Assembly (NCBI GenBank): GCA_015065085.1
Contig: SVQW01000014.1
Span: 1 to 61,438, forward strand
Length of the DNA stretch: 61,438 nt
From: Oscillospiraceae bacterium
GTDB lineage: Bacteria; Bacillota; Clostridia; Oscillospirales; SIG627
Direction: 5' to 3'
In this document: positions 44,543-54,611 of the stretch, piece by piece
Position numbering within the stretch: the first letter of the stretch is position 1
How the letters are laid out: the number at the start of each line of letters is the position of its first letter
Program-made: the position numbers and the translations under genes
Notes under the pieces: model-generated
Database searches by the model: none
The model's input: the letters and a program-made list of their open reading frames with translations, nothing else
What the model was told of the DNA's origin: nothing

Positions 44543-45601
44543 TTATCTTTCCACACGCAATTTCAGATGCATTGCATTTACGCGGGCACCCACTTCTCCG
44601 TATATGTCGGAATACTGAATAAGCATAAAGCTTCCTTTCTCATCGGCAAGGGTTATATTTTCTGAGTAAAAAGCATATATTCCTTTTCGCTCAACAACAA
44701 GGCATCCCTCATCCCAGTTTTCGGCATCCTCGGATGTATACATAACAAAGCCTTTAAGTTCACCCGCTCTGCCGTGAAGAATATACACACCGTCAATGTA
44801 ACCAATCTGAGGATTTCTTATACCCTGCGCAAGATGGCAGGGCTTCAGAATCTGCCATGATTTGCCTTTGTCATAACTTACGGCATGATCCATCTCACAT
44901 TCGGCGTTAGAATTATAAGTATATACATGCAATGCGCCTTTGTGGTCGAATATCATGGCGCCGTAACCGCGTCCGTTTGTATCGAAAGGCACCGTACACC
45001 ACTCGCTGAAGTTTTTTCCGTTGTCGCTGCTCTTATATATGCGGAATTTGTGCTCTTCGGAGCTGCCGAGAAAATTCGGGTTGCAAAAATTAAGCGCGTA
45101 TACATCGCCTTCGTAACAGCAGGCATCGTAGGTACGACCCTCGTATGGGCAAAGTTCAAAAGGTTCTGACCAGGTTTTACCCTTATCGTGGCTGATCAGG
45201 TACTGCGGTGTATGCCATGGCTCACAGCACACCTCTCCTCTTTGCGTATTACGCAGGCAAAAAGCAATTATATCACCGTTATCACACACAACCGCTTTTT
45301 CCACAGATATTGAATTTATACCGTCCATGAGGACTTTTTTGGAATACTCCAGCTCGTATACATCCGAATATGTTTTACCTGCATCTTCGGAAATACGGTA
45401 TTCTACAAATCCGAATGCAGAATGACCGTTAAGACGTACTGCAGAGCAGTTGGAATTGAACTCTATAAAGCAACCGGGGGCAAATTCTGCCATGGCATGT
45501 GACATATGTCCGCTTCTGCCGCGCACCTCGTTATTCACATATATTTCGGGGGCTTCCAGCTTTACCTTGTAATTGTTGTGTATTATTTCCTTGAAGCTCA
45601 T
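44543..45601 (-). CDS. Sialidase-fold (Asp-box) beta-propeller protein
   Basis: A 352-residue protein with five Asp-box turns (Ser-x-Asp-x-Gly-x-x-Trp/Tyr/Phe) starting near residues 71, 137, 191, 242 and 290, the hallmark of six-bladed sialidase-type propellers. Without a signal peptide it would act in the cytoplasm. The arginine triad of true sialidases cannot be confirmed by eye, so the substrate is open. GGAG lies before the ATG at 45601, which is inside the 3' end of the AraC gene 4; the 71-nt overlap implies translational coupling. Confidence 0.75.
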   Translation of the reverse strand: MSFKEIIHNNYKVKLEAPEIYVNNEVRGRSGHMSHAMAEFAPGCFIEFNSNCSAVRLNGHSAFGFVEYRISEDAGKTYSDVYELEYSKKVLMDGINSISVEKAVVCDNGDIIAFCLRNTQRGEVCCEPWHTPQYLISHDKGKTWSEPFELCPYEGRTYDACCYEGDVYALNFCNPNFLGSSEEHKFRIYKSSDNGKNFSEWCTVPFDTNGRGYGAMIFDHKGALHVYTYNSNAECEMDHAVSYDKGKSWQILKPCHLAQGIRNPQIGYIDGVYILHGRAGELKGFVMYTSEDAENWDEGCLVVERKGIYAFYSENITLADEKGSFMLIQYSDIYGEVGARVNAMHLKLRVER

Positions 45602-46481
45602 AATTAATCTCCTCTGTATCAGTATTCAGCTTATCCTTTTTAAAATCGCCCGGTGTCATACCGCAATGTCGCTTAAAAAACACCGCAAATCCGCTTTCGC
45701 TTTCAAAACCAAGTGCATAACACACTTCTTTTATTGTGTATCTGTCCGACGCCAAAAGTTTTTTTGCCCGATTTATTCTGGTGTAGGTTATATACTCAAA
45801 AACGCTTTTCCCCGTATATTTTTTGAACAGTCTTCCCAACTGTTTTGACGAGAGACAACACTCCCCTGCCACATCATTGATGCTTATGTGTCTGTCAAGA
45901 TTTTCATTGATAAATTTTTGCGCCACATACACTCGGGAATCAAGATTCCGGCAGTTATAGGTGGGGATTTGTATGTCTGCTTTTTCGCACAACAACCCGA
46001 CAATCTCAAGCAGCCGTCCTTTTATGACGGCAGGCGTTAAAAAATCTGTTTTTTCGCTTCTTTCGAGAATATAATTTATGCTTTGGACAATATTGTCCGA
46101 TAACGTGATTCTTTTTACTTTTTTGGCTTCGGACAAAAACATTTTTCCATCAGAATTCTCCAATGAAAAAGCAAGCGAAAATCTTACCGTACCGTCACTG
46201 CAGCTGATAAATCTGTGATTTGTGCACGGCGGTATGAACAGTGCCTCAAGTGGCTGTATTTCAACGGACGTGTCATCGCAGCTGTACAGCGAAGTACCTG
46301 ACAAATTGAAATGGACTTCATAAAAAGAATGAAAGTGATAAATCCAGCTGTTCCGGCTGTTCATTTCGGCGGAGGACAACAAATCCAACCACAAAATTTT
46401 AATATTGGGAATGTCTGTGTCCGAAAAGGACATCTTTCTGAGTGTCAGTGCACGTTTGGAAGTATAATCAATAGTGTTCAT
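45531..46481 (-). CDS. AraC-family transcriptional regulator (4)
   Basis: A 316-residue protein with N-terminal cupin (His-Phe-His-Ser-Phe-Tyr-Glu-Val-His at about 49-57) and C-terminal AraC helix-turn-helix pair (about 185-283, Leu-Gly-Phe-Glu-Ser-Glu-Ser-Gly-Phe). An unusual tail of about 35 polar residues follows the DNA-binding domain, encoded by the part that overlaps the sialidase-like gene. It probably controls both its own operon and the divergent aldolase gene through the repeats at 46544-46576. The start has only a weak ribosome site. Confidence 0.85.
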   Translation of the reverse strand: MNTIDYTSKRALTLRKMSFSDTDIPNIKILWLDLLSSAEMNSRNSWIYHFHSFYEVHFNLSGTSLYSCDDTSVEIQPLEALFIPPCTNHRFISCSDGTVRFSLAFSLENSDGKMFLSEAKKVKRITLSDNIVQSINYILERSEKTDFLTPAVIKGRLLEIVGLLCEKADIQIPTYNCRNLDSRVYVAQKFINENLDRHISINDVAGECCLSSKQLGRLFKKYTGKSVFEYITYTRINRAKKLLASDRYTIKEVCYALGFESESGFAVFFKRHCGMTPGDFKKDKLNTDTEEINYELQGNNTQQLQGKAGSPRNICE

Positions 46482-46516
46482 TGGTTTTGTACCGGAAAAT
46501 AGAATTTGTTTTTTTC

Positions 46517-46545
46517 AGTATAACATTTTTTTTGCGCACTGTCAA
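46517..46545 (-). promoter_or_regulatory. Promoter of the AraC4/sialidase-like operon
   Basis: On the minus strand TTGACA (46545-46540), a 17-bp spacer and TATACT (46522-46517) with an extended TG: a near-consensus promoter. The -35 edge touches the operator repeat. Confidence 0.75.
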
Positions 46546-46576
46546 TAAAATGTCCGTAAATGTTAATAACATGTCC
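46544..46576 (+). promoter_or_regulatory. AraC-type operator: 12-nt direct repeat, 21-bp period
   Basis: AATAAAATGTCC (46544-46555) and AATAACATGTCC (46565-46576) match at 11 of 12 positions, 21 bp apart start to start. They lie between the two divergent -35 boxes, the right copy 10 bp from the aldolase -35. Confidence 0.7.
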
Positions 46577-46586
46577 TTTTATCCGA

Positions 46587-46616
46587 TTGACACACCTTTC
46601 CCGAGGATGATATAAT
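46587..46616 (+). promoter_or_regulatory. Promoter of the aldolase gene
   Basis: TTGACA (46587-46592), an 18-bp spacer and TATAAT (46611-46616) with an extended TGA. The ATG is only about 10 nt after the expected start site. Confidence 0.75.
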
Positions 46617-46632
46617 CAAGTGAGGTGAAATT

Positions 46633-47403
46633 ATGCTTAAAACAAAAATACTGAATAAAGAAAAAACTATCGGTATGTACGTACAGCTTTGCGATATAAG
46701 TATTGCTAAAATTGCGGGAATGGCGGGATATGATTTTGTGTGGGTGGACACCGAACACAGCTTTATGTCACTCGAAACGCTTATGGGGCACATTTACGCG
46801 CTTCGCTCGACCGGAACTCCTGTCATCGTGCGCCTGCCTCAGGATGACCTTACCGCCACCAAAAGAGTTCTTGAAATGGGCGTGGACGGAATTATATTCC
46901 CAATGGTTAAAACGGCAGAGGAAGTGAACAGGCTTATTGCTTCCACTCTCTATCCGCCTCACGGCGACCGCGGCTTCGGTCCGATGAACGCAATAGATTT
47001 CGGATTGAAAAACACTGCCGAGTACATAAAAAATTCAAAGGACAAGCTATGCCGCTTCATACAGATTGAACACAGGGACGCCATTGAAAACCTGACGGAA
47101 ATAATGAAAAATCCGTACATCGACGGTTATATTTTCGGTGCAAACGACTTGTCCGGTTCATACGGTATGCTGGGCGAAGTGTTTTCCGACAAGATAACAA
47201 AAATCATTAGTGATACCATCGAATTACTCCACAAAAACGGTAAATATGTTGCCATAGCTTCGGGTGGATACTCCGAAGAAGTCATAAGCCACTGGAGCGC
47301 TTTGGGGGCTGATATGCTGTCTGCAGGTGCGGATTTTGATTTTATCAGAGACAGTGCACTGAAAAACAGAATTAATCTTGAGAAATTACATAAAAACAGA
47401 TGA
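46633..47403 (+). CDS. HpcH/HpaI-family aldolase
   Basis: A 256-residue class II pyruvate aldolase of the HpcH/HpaI family: Val-Asp-Thr-Glu-His-Ser with catalytic His42, Ile-Glu-His-Arg-Asp-Ala with the metal-binding Glu, and Gly-Ala-Asn-Asp-Leu-Ser with the metal-binding Asp. Such enzymes cleave 2-keto-3-deoxy sugar acids to pyruvate plus an aldehyde. It is a single-gene unit divergent from AraC4, with GAGGTG before the ATG and a strong terminator behind it, and suggests that region 2 degrades an acidic or oxidised sugar. Confidence 0.85.
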   Translation: MLKTKILNKEKTIGMYVQLCDISIAKIAGMAGYDFVWVDTEHSFMSLETLMGHIYALRSTGTPVIVRLPQDDLTATKRVLEMGVDGIIFPMVKTAEEVNRLIASTLYPPHGDRGFGPMNAIDFGLKNTAEYIKNSKDKLCRFIQIEHRDAIENLTEIMKNPYIDGYIFGANDLSGSYGMLGEVFSDKITKIISDTIELLHKNGKYVAIASGGYSEEVISHWSALGADMLSAGADFDFIRDSALKNRINLEKLHKNR

Positions 47404-47416
47404 TTTGGTATATACC

Positions 47417-47450
47417 GCCGTGCTCAGTTTTTACTGAGCACGGCTTTTTA
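47417..47450 (+). terminator. Terminator of the aldolase gene
   Basis: A perfect 12-bp stem (47417-47428 with 47433-47444, 4-nt loop) followed by TTTTT. Confidence 0.9.
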
Positions 47451-47479
47451 TTACAGCCATTGTATTTTAAGTGAAGTAC

Positions 47480-47508
47480 TTGCAATTTAATCATATATGT
47501 GCTATACT
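47480..47508 (+). promoter_or_regulatory. Promoter of the DUF4450-like gene
   Basis: TTGCAA (47480-47485), a 17-bp spacer and TATACT (47503-47508) with an extended TGC. Confidence 0.65.
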
Positions 47509-47578
47509 TTATTCGTTATAGTAACTATCACTTCTGATTATTCAGACACCGACATTAAATACAACAGGAGAACATTTT

Positions 47579-50500
47579 ATGAAGCCATATACACATTATA
47601 CTCCCACCGAAAACGGATTTGCTATCAGCGCAAGCAATGATTTTTTTAACAGAACACTTTACGGTTCACACAAAAACGACTACAAACCGGAGCGTTTTTT
47701 TACTTTTGCCGGTGATGTCCCAAAATTCATGGGTGCCATAACCGACTGGACGAAGGACACCTTCAGTACATACGAAAAATGCGGTATACTGGTAAGCGGT
47801 CTTGCTGTAACACCGGGTCAACGAACAGCGTTTTATTATTCCGAGGATATTGACCAGACCTCGCGTTGGTTCCATGACTCGGAGGATGTATGTGCAGAAT
47901 TCAAAAACGGTTGGATGGAGTATAGGCTTACTCAGATTTCGTCCTGGGCACCGGATGTACGTGTAAATATAGAAGCATATCCACTTTTGCCGGATGACGG
48001 CTATCTTATTCATTACAGGATTTCAACCGATCAGCGTATTTTCTTTACCGCCGGATTTGGCGGAATAACAGATACCTGCGAGGCACGCTTTGAGTACAGA
48101 GGTGAGCCCAAACGCAATTTTTCGGCAAAGGACACAGTGGGAAACACCATAACTATCGGCAAAAATCGTGCACATGTAAAGCACACCGACGGTAAAGCAA
48201 TGTTCGTTGCCACAAGCTTTGACGCCGATTTCGCCATTGGCTCTGCAAATGCCATGTCAGCCCCCTACCCCAGCACATTCCTGGGAAATGAGCCTGAAAA
48301 CGAAAACGATTGCGTTGTAAAAATTTCCGCGCCTATCGAGCCGGGCGAAGTACTGGACGGATATATCATTGCTATTTACAATTCCGACGAGGGTACTCTT
48401 GACAAATGGCTTTCCATAAAGGAACCCGTGAGCCATATAAAGCAGCAGATATATGCAAAATATGCCTGCATTGATGTATCCACGCCGCAAAAAACACTTG
48501 ACTTGACAATTGCCCCTACGGTTATTGCGCTTGATTCCTCCTGGCACAAAGATTCGTTTCATCACGGTTCTTTCGCTTACCACGCACCCTTTTTAGGCTG
48601 GAGAAACTGGTATGCTCCCACTGCGCTGGGCTGGGGCGACAGAGTTGAAACCACCATGGCTATGTGGTTGAGTTACATTTCACGCGGCTCGGTAGAAGAT
48701 GAACATGTATGGTACGATTACTCCGTTATACCTGATGGTGAGGATAAATTCGACAGAAGATTTCACATGCTTGAAAATCCCGTCGGCAGATTACCCTCGG
48801 ACTTTTCCGCAGTAGACACACCCACCTACGGTCCGTACAATATGCAGGAATGCGCTCTCGATATGATGCTTTATTACATCGAGTGGTCGGGAAATCTTAA
48901 AATAGCCGAAAAATATTACGATGACCTGTGTTCTATGGTGGAATGGGAAAGACGAATGTTTGACCCGGACGATGACGGGCTTTATCAAAATCTTCTCAAC
49001 ACCTGGATTTCCGACGGACACAACTACAACGGCGCAGGATGTGCGCAGTCAACCGCATATAACTACCGCGCCAATCTGGTTTTATCCAGAATTGCGGAAA
49101 AAATAGGACGTGACGGAAAGGTATTTGCACAGCGCGCCGAAAAGATAAAGCGTGCACTCAACGAGAAATTGTGGGTAAATCAGGACGGCGTTATTGCGGA
49201 ATATCTCGATACCGTAGGCAACTGCCTTATTCATCCCGCAATAGAGCTCCCCTCGGTATACCATGTTATTGATTCGGACATGGTTGACTTTTTCAAAGCT
49301 TACAGAATGCTTCGTTACACCGAAAACCGTCTGAAGAACATTGTCACACCGGGAACGGACGGAAGGCTGTGCTATTCCTCCGACTGGCTTCCCAAGCAGT
49401 ATTCCAACCACGGAATATTCCCAGCCGAAAATGCTCATCTTGCACTCATGTATTTCAAGCTTGGCCTTAAGAACGAAGGCAAAAAGATTCTGGACGGTAT
49501 TTCAGATTGCTATTTCACAGGTAAGAATCCCGGCATGGCACCCCATGTCCAGTCCGCACTGTGTACCTCCGATCTGGGTGATCTGGATTTTTCCGATGTG
49601 TCAAGCACATATCTTCGTCTTGTTATAGAAGGCCTGTTCGGAATAAGAATCAACAATCTTGAGGGCTATGTTTACATACAGCCCGGTTTTCCCGATGAGT
49701 GGGACAACGCAAGCCTTACTCTTAAGGATATCGCTTTGCATTACACCAGAAAAGGCAATGCTGAAATTTTAAATATATACTGCGACAAAAACGAAAAGAA
49801 GCTTATACGAATCCCCATGCGATCGGGCAGCATTGAATCCGTAATGCTTGACGGTGTGCCTGTTTCATACAAAACAGTGGCGCATCCCAACAACAGCTTC
49901 ATCGTGGTTGAAATTGACAAAATAGGCAGATTCCAGCTTCGCGTAATGCACGGATGTGCCCCCGTTCCGACAGTTACATATCCCGAAAATGTGCTGGCGC
50001 AAAACAGAATGGTATTCGAAGTAAAGGATGCTGTAATTACTGATATATTTGATGTGTCCGAAACACTCCATGACATAAAAATTGTGTGCAACAAGGTTTA
50101 TGCAACAGCAAAAGACACTTTCGGAAAGCACACACTGTTTCTGCGCACGGCGTCGGGCGAATACGATGCATGGCTTGCCGCGGATTACACAATTGAACAG
50201 GAAAAAAACGAAGAAGTCCCGCTTGAAAGCAAGCCCTTCGACCCTGTTGACATTTCAAACTTCTTTAACTGCAATATGACCGAGGTGCATGAGCAGGCAT
50301 ATATACGTCCCAGACCCGAAGGCTACTCCATGGGACTATTCCAAAACGGACGTTATTCACACAACTGGAACCAGATGGGACGACACGTTGTGTACGTTGA
50401 TGACACCATGTTCAGAACCTCCGGAGGCATTATTCACTCCCCCTCCGGAATACCCTTCATTACACCCGAGAACGGCAAAAACTTAGCCTGCGTTACCATG

Positions 50501-50860
50501 TTTGATACTTTCCCCACGCAGGTTACCGTTCCTCTCGGCGGAAAGGGACAGGAAATTGCGGTTATGTTTATAGCAAGCACCAATTGTATGCTTTCCCATG
50601 TAGAAAATGCGCGCATAACCGTCACCTACACTGATGGAACTTCACAGCATGTAAAGCTTGTTTATCCCTTCAATATCGATGACTGGCTTACATCCGCACT
50701 TACCACCGAAGCAGAAATATTCTATTTCAGCAATGTTAATCATGCAACTGTACAGCGTATAAGAATCAACCCCGAAAAAGAACTGGCTGATATAAAAATA
50801 GAAGCAGTTGCCAACGATGTGATACTTGGCGTTGCAGGTATAAGCATATCAAGAATATAA
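47579..50860 (+). CDS. DUF4450-like alpha/alpha-barrel protein
   Basis: A 1093-residue protein without signal peptide. The N-terminus (Phe-Asn-Arg-x-Leu-Tyr-Gly, then Ala-Gly-Asp-x-Pro) matches the DUF4450 family of Bacteroidetes and Clostridia. A beta-rich first third is followed by an (alpha/alpha) toroid (about 330-700, with Gly-Trp-Gly-Asp-Arg and Asn-x-x-Tyr-x-x-Glu-like surroundings), as in six-hairpin glycosidases, then beta domains. A glycosidase role is likely; the bond cleaved is unknown. It is monocistronic with its own promoter and terminator. AGGAGA precedes the ATG. Confidence 0.75.
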   Translation: MKPYTHYTPTENGFAISASNDFFNRTLYGSHKNDYKPERFFTFAGDVPKFMGAITDWTKDTFSTYEKCGILVSGLAVTPGQRTAFYYSEDIDQTSRWFHDSEDVCAEFKNGWMEYRLTQISSWAPDVRVNIEAYPLLPDDGYLIHYRISTDQRIFFTAGFGGITDTCEARFEYRGEPKRNFSAKDTVGNTITIGKNRAHVKHTDGKAMFVATSFDADFAIGSANAMSAPYPSTFLGNEPENENDCVVKISAPIEPGEVLDGYIIAIYNSDEGTLDKWLSIKEPVSHIKQQIYAKYACIDVSTPQKTLDLTIAPTVIALDSSWHKDSFHHGSFAYHAPFLGWRNWYAPTALGWGDRVETTMAMWLSYISRGSVEDEHVWYDYSVIPDGEDKFDRRFHMLENPVGRLPSDFSAVDTPTYGPYNMQECALDMMLYYIEWSGNLKIAEKYYDDLCSMVEWERRMFDPDDDGLYQNLLNTWISDGHNYNGAGCAQSTAYNYRANLVLSRIAEKIGRDGKVFAQRAEKIKRALNEKLWVNQDGVIAEYLDTVGNCLIHPAIELPSVYHVIDSDMVDFFKAYRMLRYTENRLKNIVTPGTDGRLCYSSDWLPKQYSNHGIFPAENAHLALMYFKLGLKNEGKKILDGISDCYFTGKNPGMAPHVQSALCTSDLGDLDFSDVSSTYLRLVIEGLFGIRINNLEGYVYIQPGFPDEWDNASLTLKDIALHYTRKGNAEILNIYCDKNEKKLIRIPMRSGSIESVMLDGVPVSYKTVAHPNNSFIVVEIDKIGRFQLRVMHGCAPVPTVTYPENVLAQNRMVFEVKDAVITDIFDVSETLHDIKIVCNKVYATAKDTFGKHTLFLRTASGEYDAWLAADYTIEQEKNEEVPLESKPFDPVDISNFFNCNMTEVHEQAYIRPRPEGYSMGLFQNGRYSHNWNQMGRHVVYVDDTMFRTSGGIIHSPSGIPFITPENGKNLACVTMFDTFPTQVTVPLGGKGQEIAVMFIASTNCMLSHVENARITVTYTDGTSQHVKLVYPFNIDDWLTSALTTEAEIFYFSNVNHATVQRIRINPEKELADIKIEAVANDVILGVAGISISRI

Positions 50861-50863
50861 CGC

Positions 50864-50897
50864 AAAACAGCCTTGACAAGAGTCAAGGCTGTTTTTT
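50864..50897. terminator. Terminator between convergent genes
   Basis: A perfect 14-bp stem (50864-50877 with 50882-50895, 4-nt loop) followed by T. It overlaps the stop codon of the convergent AraC gene 5. Confidence 0.85.
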
Positions 50898-51695
50898 ATT
50901 TTCGGATTTTTTGCGGAATTCCGAGGGTGAAGAGCCGTGAACAGCACGGAATTCACGATAAAAATGCGGCATTGAGTAATAACCGCTTTCCAGCGCTATT
51001 TCGGTAACCGATAAATCGGTGTATTTCAGAAGTCGCATAGCGTACCCAAGCTTAAGCTCGCGCAGGTATGATTTGTAGTTCTTGCCGATGTGCTTTCTGA
51101 AAATCGAACAAAAATAGTTTTTTTCTAGAAATACAGCATGCGCAACCTCTTCCAACGACGGATTTTCTTTGAAATGCATGTTAATATAAACAACTGCATT
51201 CGCGACAGAAGAAGGAAATGATTCATTAACCGTACTTTTTTTCATATGCGGCAAAACAAAAGCCACAGCAGCCTCAAGAAGCTTTTTGGTATAAACGTAT
51301 TTTTTTGTATCTCCATCATTCGCAGAACCTATAAGCTCCAGTGTCTCACGCAAAAGCGCCGCATCGCCATCATCCAGAAAACAAATGGGAAAACCCGAAA
51401 ACGGTAGCTCTAAATCCCGCAAAACATGTGTGCCGAACTGAACATTTAACATTGTAAACGCCGGAGACGGCTCGTATTCATGAAAATCGATAGGTGAAAG
51501 TAACACCGCCATATTGGGTAAAACCGTATACTCCTTACCGTTCAGTATAGTTTTTCCGCTGCCCTCCAGTATAAGCTCAATTTCATAAAAATCATGAAAA
51601 TGAACCCCGCACGGACGTTCTACCGATTTGACGGTACATGACATTTGTTGAGCGGAATTAAATTCAGGACGCACCAAACGCAAATTATCTCTCAT
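50883..51695 (-). CDS. AraC-family transcriptional regulator (5)
   Basis: A 270-residue protein with cupin-type N-terminus (His-Phe-His-Asp-Phe-Tyr-Glu at about 31-37) and C-terminal AraC helix-turn-helix pair (about 165-262, Ser-Gly-Tyr-Tyr-Ser-Met-Pro-His-Phe-Tyr). The ATG at 51695 is chosen because AGGGG precedes it at normal spacing; the longer frame from 51824 has no ribosome site and crosses the promoter. It is divergent from the lyxose isomerase/GH42 operon. Confidence 0.85.
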   Translation of the reverse strand: MRDNLRLVRPEFNSAQQMSCTVKSVERPCGVHFHDFYEIELILEGSGKTILNGKEYTVLPNMAVLLSPIDFHEYEPSPAFTMLNVQFGTHVLRDLELPFSGFPICFLDDGDAALLRETLELIGSANDGDTKKYVYTKKLLEAAVAFVLPHMKKSTVNESFPSSVANAVVYINMHFKENPSLEEVAHAVFLEKNYFCSIFRKHIGKNYKSYLRELKLGYAMRLLKYTDLSVTEIALESGYYSMPHFYREFRAVHGSSPSEFRKKSENKKQP

Positions 51696-51735
51696 ATCCA
51701 TCCCCTTTTTTATATGGCAAACTGACGGTACGTAT

Positions 51736-51764
51736 ATTGTATCACTTTTTATGCTCTTTTTCAA
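51736..51764 (-). promoter_or_regulatory. Promoter of AraC gene 5
   Basis: On the minus strand TTGAAA (51764-51759), a 17-bp spacer and TACAAT (51741-51736). Confidence 0.55.
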
Positions 51765-51807
51765 GCAAATAATAATATATGCACTATATTTCTTAAAAAA
51801 AGTGTAG

Positions 51808-52392
<585 letters not shown>

Positions 52393-52398
52393 AACATT

Positions 52399-54531
52399 AT
52401 GGAAAAGAAAAAGTTTGTTTTCGGTACACAGTATCTCAGAGGCGCCTCTCCCGAACGCGATGTATGGGAAAAGGATCTGTACAACATAAGAAAAAACGGT
52501 TTTAATACCATAAGAGCCTGGCTTGTATGGAATACCATTGAACGCAGTGAAGGGGTTTTTGATTACGATTATCTTTCAACCTTTCTTGAACTTGCCAAGA
52601 AAAATGACCTTGAGGTGGGGCTTCTTTTCCACATGCATGCATGTCCCGAATGGGCAGTGAAAAAGTACCCTCATTACTTTTATGAGGATGAAAGACAAAT
52701 TCCATTCCAGCCCGCTGTGCGTCCAAACACACCCGGTGGAGGCTGGCCGGGACTTTGCTTTGACAATCCCGAGGTTCGTGAGATTGAGCGCAGATTCATA
52801 GAAGGTGTTATTGCTGAAACTAAAAAGCATGACTGTGTTTCCTTCTACGAGCCCATGAATGAGCCGCATCAGTGGAATAATTACGTAAACCCCTATGCAT
52901 CTATTACATGCTATTGCGATGCCAGTGTAAAGCGTTTCCGTGAATGGCTGGCTAAAAAGTATAGTGACATAAAAACGCTCAATGACAGTTGGGGACACTT
53001 TTACAACGATTTTGACGAAATACGTCCTCCGCGCTGGACTCCTTCGTTTGCCGACTATGCGGATTTCCGTCTGTTCACAATTGACAATATACGCGATGAA
53101 ATAAAATACCGCTCCGAAATAATTAAAAGTTGTGATAACAAGCCTGTTATCGCACACGCCTGGGGCGGTGGCTCCGTCACCTGCGCAAACCTTGGCGGAA
53201 TGGCATTTGACGACTGGAAAAATGCTCAGGTATTTGATAAATGGGGGTACAGTGCATTTCCAAAAGCCGCGTCGGACTGTGCCACACTGGGAATGGGCTG
53301 TGATGCCACAAGATGCGCTGCCGGCGGCAAAGAGTTCTGGCAATCCGAACTGACCGCGGGATCAAACGGCACAGGACTTAGTATAACAGGCAGAGTTGAC
53401 GTAAATACATTCGACAAATTCTGTCTTGAATCAATACGCCACGGTGCAACAGGTCTGTTGTACTGGCAGTATCGCAGTGAAAGATTCGGAAATGAATGGG
53501 GCGGATATTCCTTCACGGATTACAACGGAGATGCAACCGAGCTTTCCGAAAGAGCAGGAGAGCTTTGCCGTGCGGTTACTGCGCATGAAGATTATTTTTT
53601 AAACGGCACACAAAAGCCGGCAGAGGTAGCACTTGTATTCAGCTTACGTTCATTTCTTGCCGACTGGGCTAACACACAAGAAAGAAAAAACAAATTTGCA
53701 GTTGACAGCATAAGCGGTTATTACAAAATTTTCTGGGAAGAAAATATTACCGCAGATATTATTCACGAGTCATTCGCACCCGAGCTGTCGCGTTACAAAC
53801 TTATTATACTCCCCTCACCCTATGCAATTTCCGAGTCATTTTCCGCAAAACTCAAGGAATATATAAAAAACGGCGGAACAGTCATTTCCGACCCGTTCTA
53901 CGGTGCTTTTGAGGAAACCTTCAAACGTTCTTACCACATTCCCGGTCACGGCTTTGAAGAAGTGTTCGGCTGTACGGCAAGGGATATGAGACAGCGTAAA
54001 GAGGTCACATTGACCGACGGGAAAGAAAGCTATACGCTTAAAGGCACACAGCAATTTGAGGTGTTTAAGGTGCCGGATGGCAACGTACTTTACACCACAA
54101 CAAACGGTGAACCTGCCATCATTTCCAACAAATTCGGAAAAGGAAGAGCGATTATTTCAGCGACAAATCTTGGGCTTAGTTATTCCGACCGTTCACTTAT
54201 TGCAGATGACATTCACAGCTATGATACAGCCAACAAAAGTATTTTTGCAAGGGATTTTGTGCTTAAGGTCGCAAACGAAGCGGGAGTGACACCCAACATT
54301 TGTACAGCCAACGGTGTAAAGGTGTCTGTTATTCGCGGACAAAACGGCCTTTCCTATATGGCCATTCTTATAAACAGCACCCTCGAGGAAGCAACAGGCA
54401 CTATTGAAATAGGCGAAAAAATTTCCGATGTACGCGTTATTTTCGGCAATGCTGTATGCAAAGCGACAAAAAGCGGAATTGATTTTTCGCTCAATCCGGA
54501 GGAATCCTGCATAATGGTACTTGAAAAATAA
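52399..54531 (+). CDS. GH42-like beta-galactosidase
   Basis: A 710-residue cytoplasmic glycosidase: TIM barrel with acid/base Glu155 in Pro-Met-Asn-Glu-Pro and nucleophile Glu317 in Trp-Gln-Ser-Glu-Leu, a Rossmann-like trimerisation domain (about 400-620) and a small C-terminal beta domain, the GH42 three-domain layout. Length fits the family. Likely acts on beta-galactosides, or alpha-L-arabinopyranosides in some members. Its partner isomerase hints that a less usual sugar could be the product. Confidence 0.85.
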   Translation: MEKKKFVFGTQYLRGASPERDVWEKDLYNIRKNGFNTIRAWLVWNTIERSEGVFDYDYLSTFLELAKKNDLEVGLLFHMHACPEWAVKKYPHYFYEDERQIPFQPAVRPNTPGGGWPGLCFDNPEVREIERRFIEGVIAETKKHDCVSFYEPMNEPHQWNNYVNPYASITCYCDASVKRFREWLAKKYSDIKTLNDSWGHFYNDFDEIRPPRWTPSFADYADFRLFTIDNIRDEIKYRSEIIKSCDNKPVIAHAWGGGSVTCANLGGMAFDDWKNAQVFDKWGYSAFPKAASDCATLGMGCDATRCAAGGKEFWQSELTAGSNGTGLSITGRVDVNTFDKFCLESIRHGATGLLYWQYRSERFGNEWGGYSFTDYNGDATELSERAGELCRAVTAHEDYFLNGTQKPAEVALVFSLRSFLADWANTQERKNKFAVDSISGYYKIFWEENITADIIHESFAPELSRYKLIILPSPYAISESFSAKLKEYIKNGGTVISDPFYGAFEETFKRSYHIPGHGFEEVFGCTARDMRQRKEVTLTDGKESYTLKGTQQFEVFKVPDGNVLYTTTNGEPAIISNKFGKGRAIISATNLGLSYSDRSLIADDIHSYDTANKSIFARDFVLKVANEAGVTPNICTANGVKVSVIRGQNGLSYMAILINSTLEEATGTIEIGEKISDVRVIFGNAVCKATKSGIDFSLNPEESCIMVLEK

Positions 54532-54551
54532 TTACAATGCGATTTAAAAGC

Positions 54552-54583
54552 AAATTCCCGTTTCCTTTCGGAAACGGGAATTT
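54552..54583. terminator. Hairpin between GH42 and YgjV genes
   Basis: A perfect 14-bp stem (54552-54565 with 54570-54583, loop TTTC). T runs on both sides are short, so it may act weakly in both directions between the convergent genes. Confidence 0.55.
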
Positions 54584-54611
54584 CGGACCATAAGGTTTTT
54601 AGGTGAAAATG

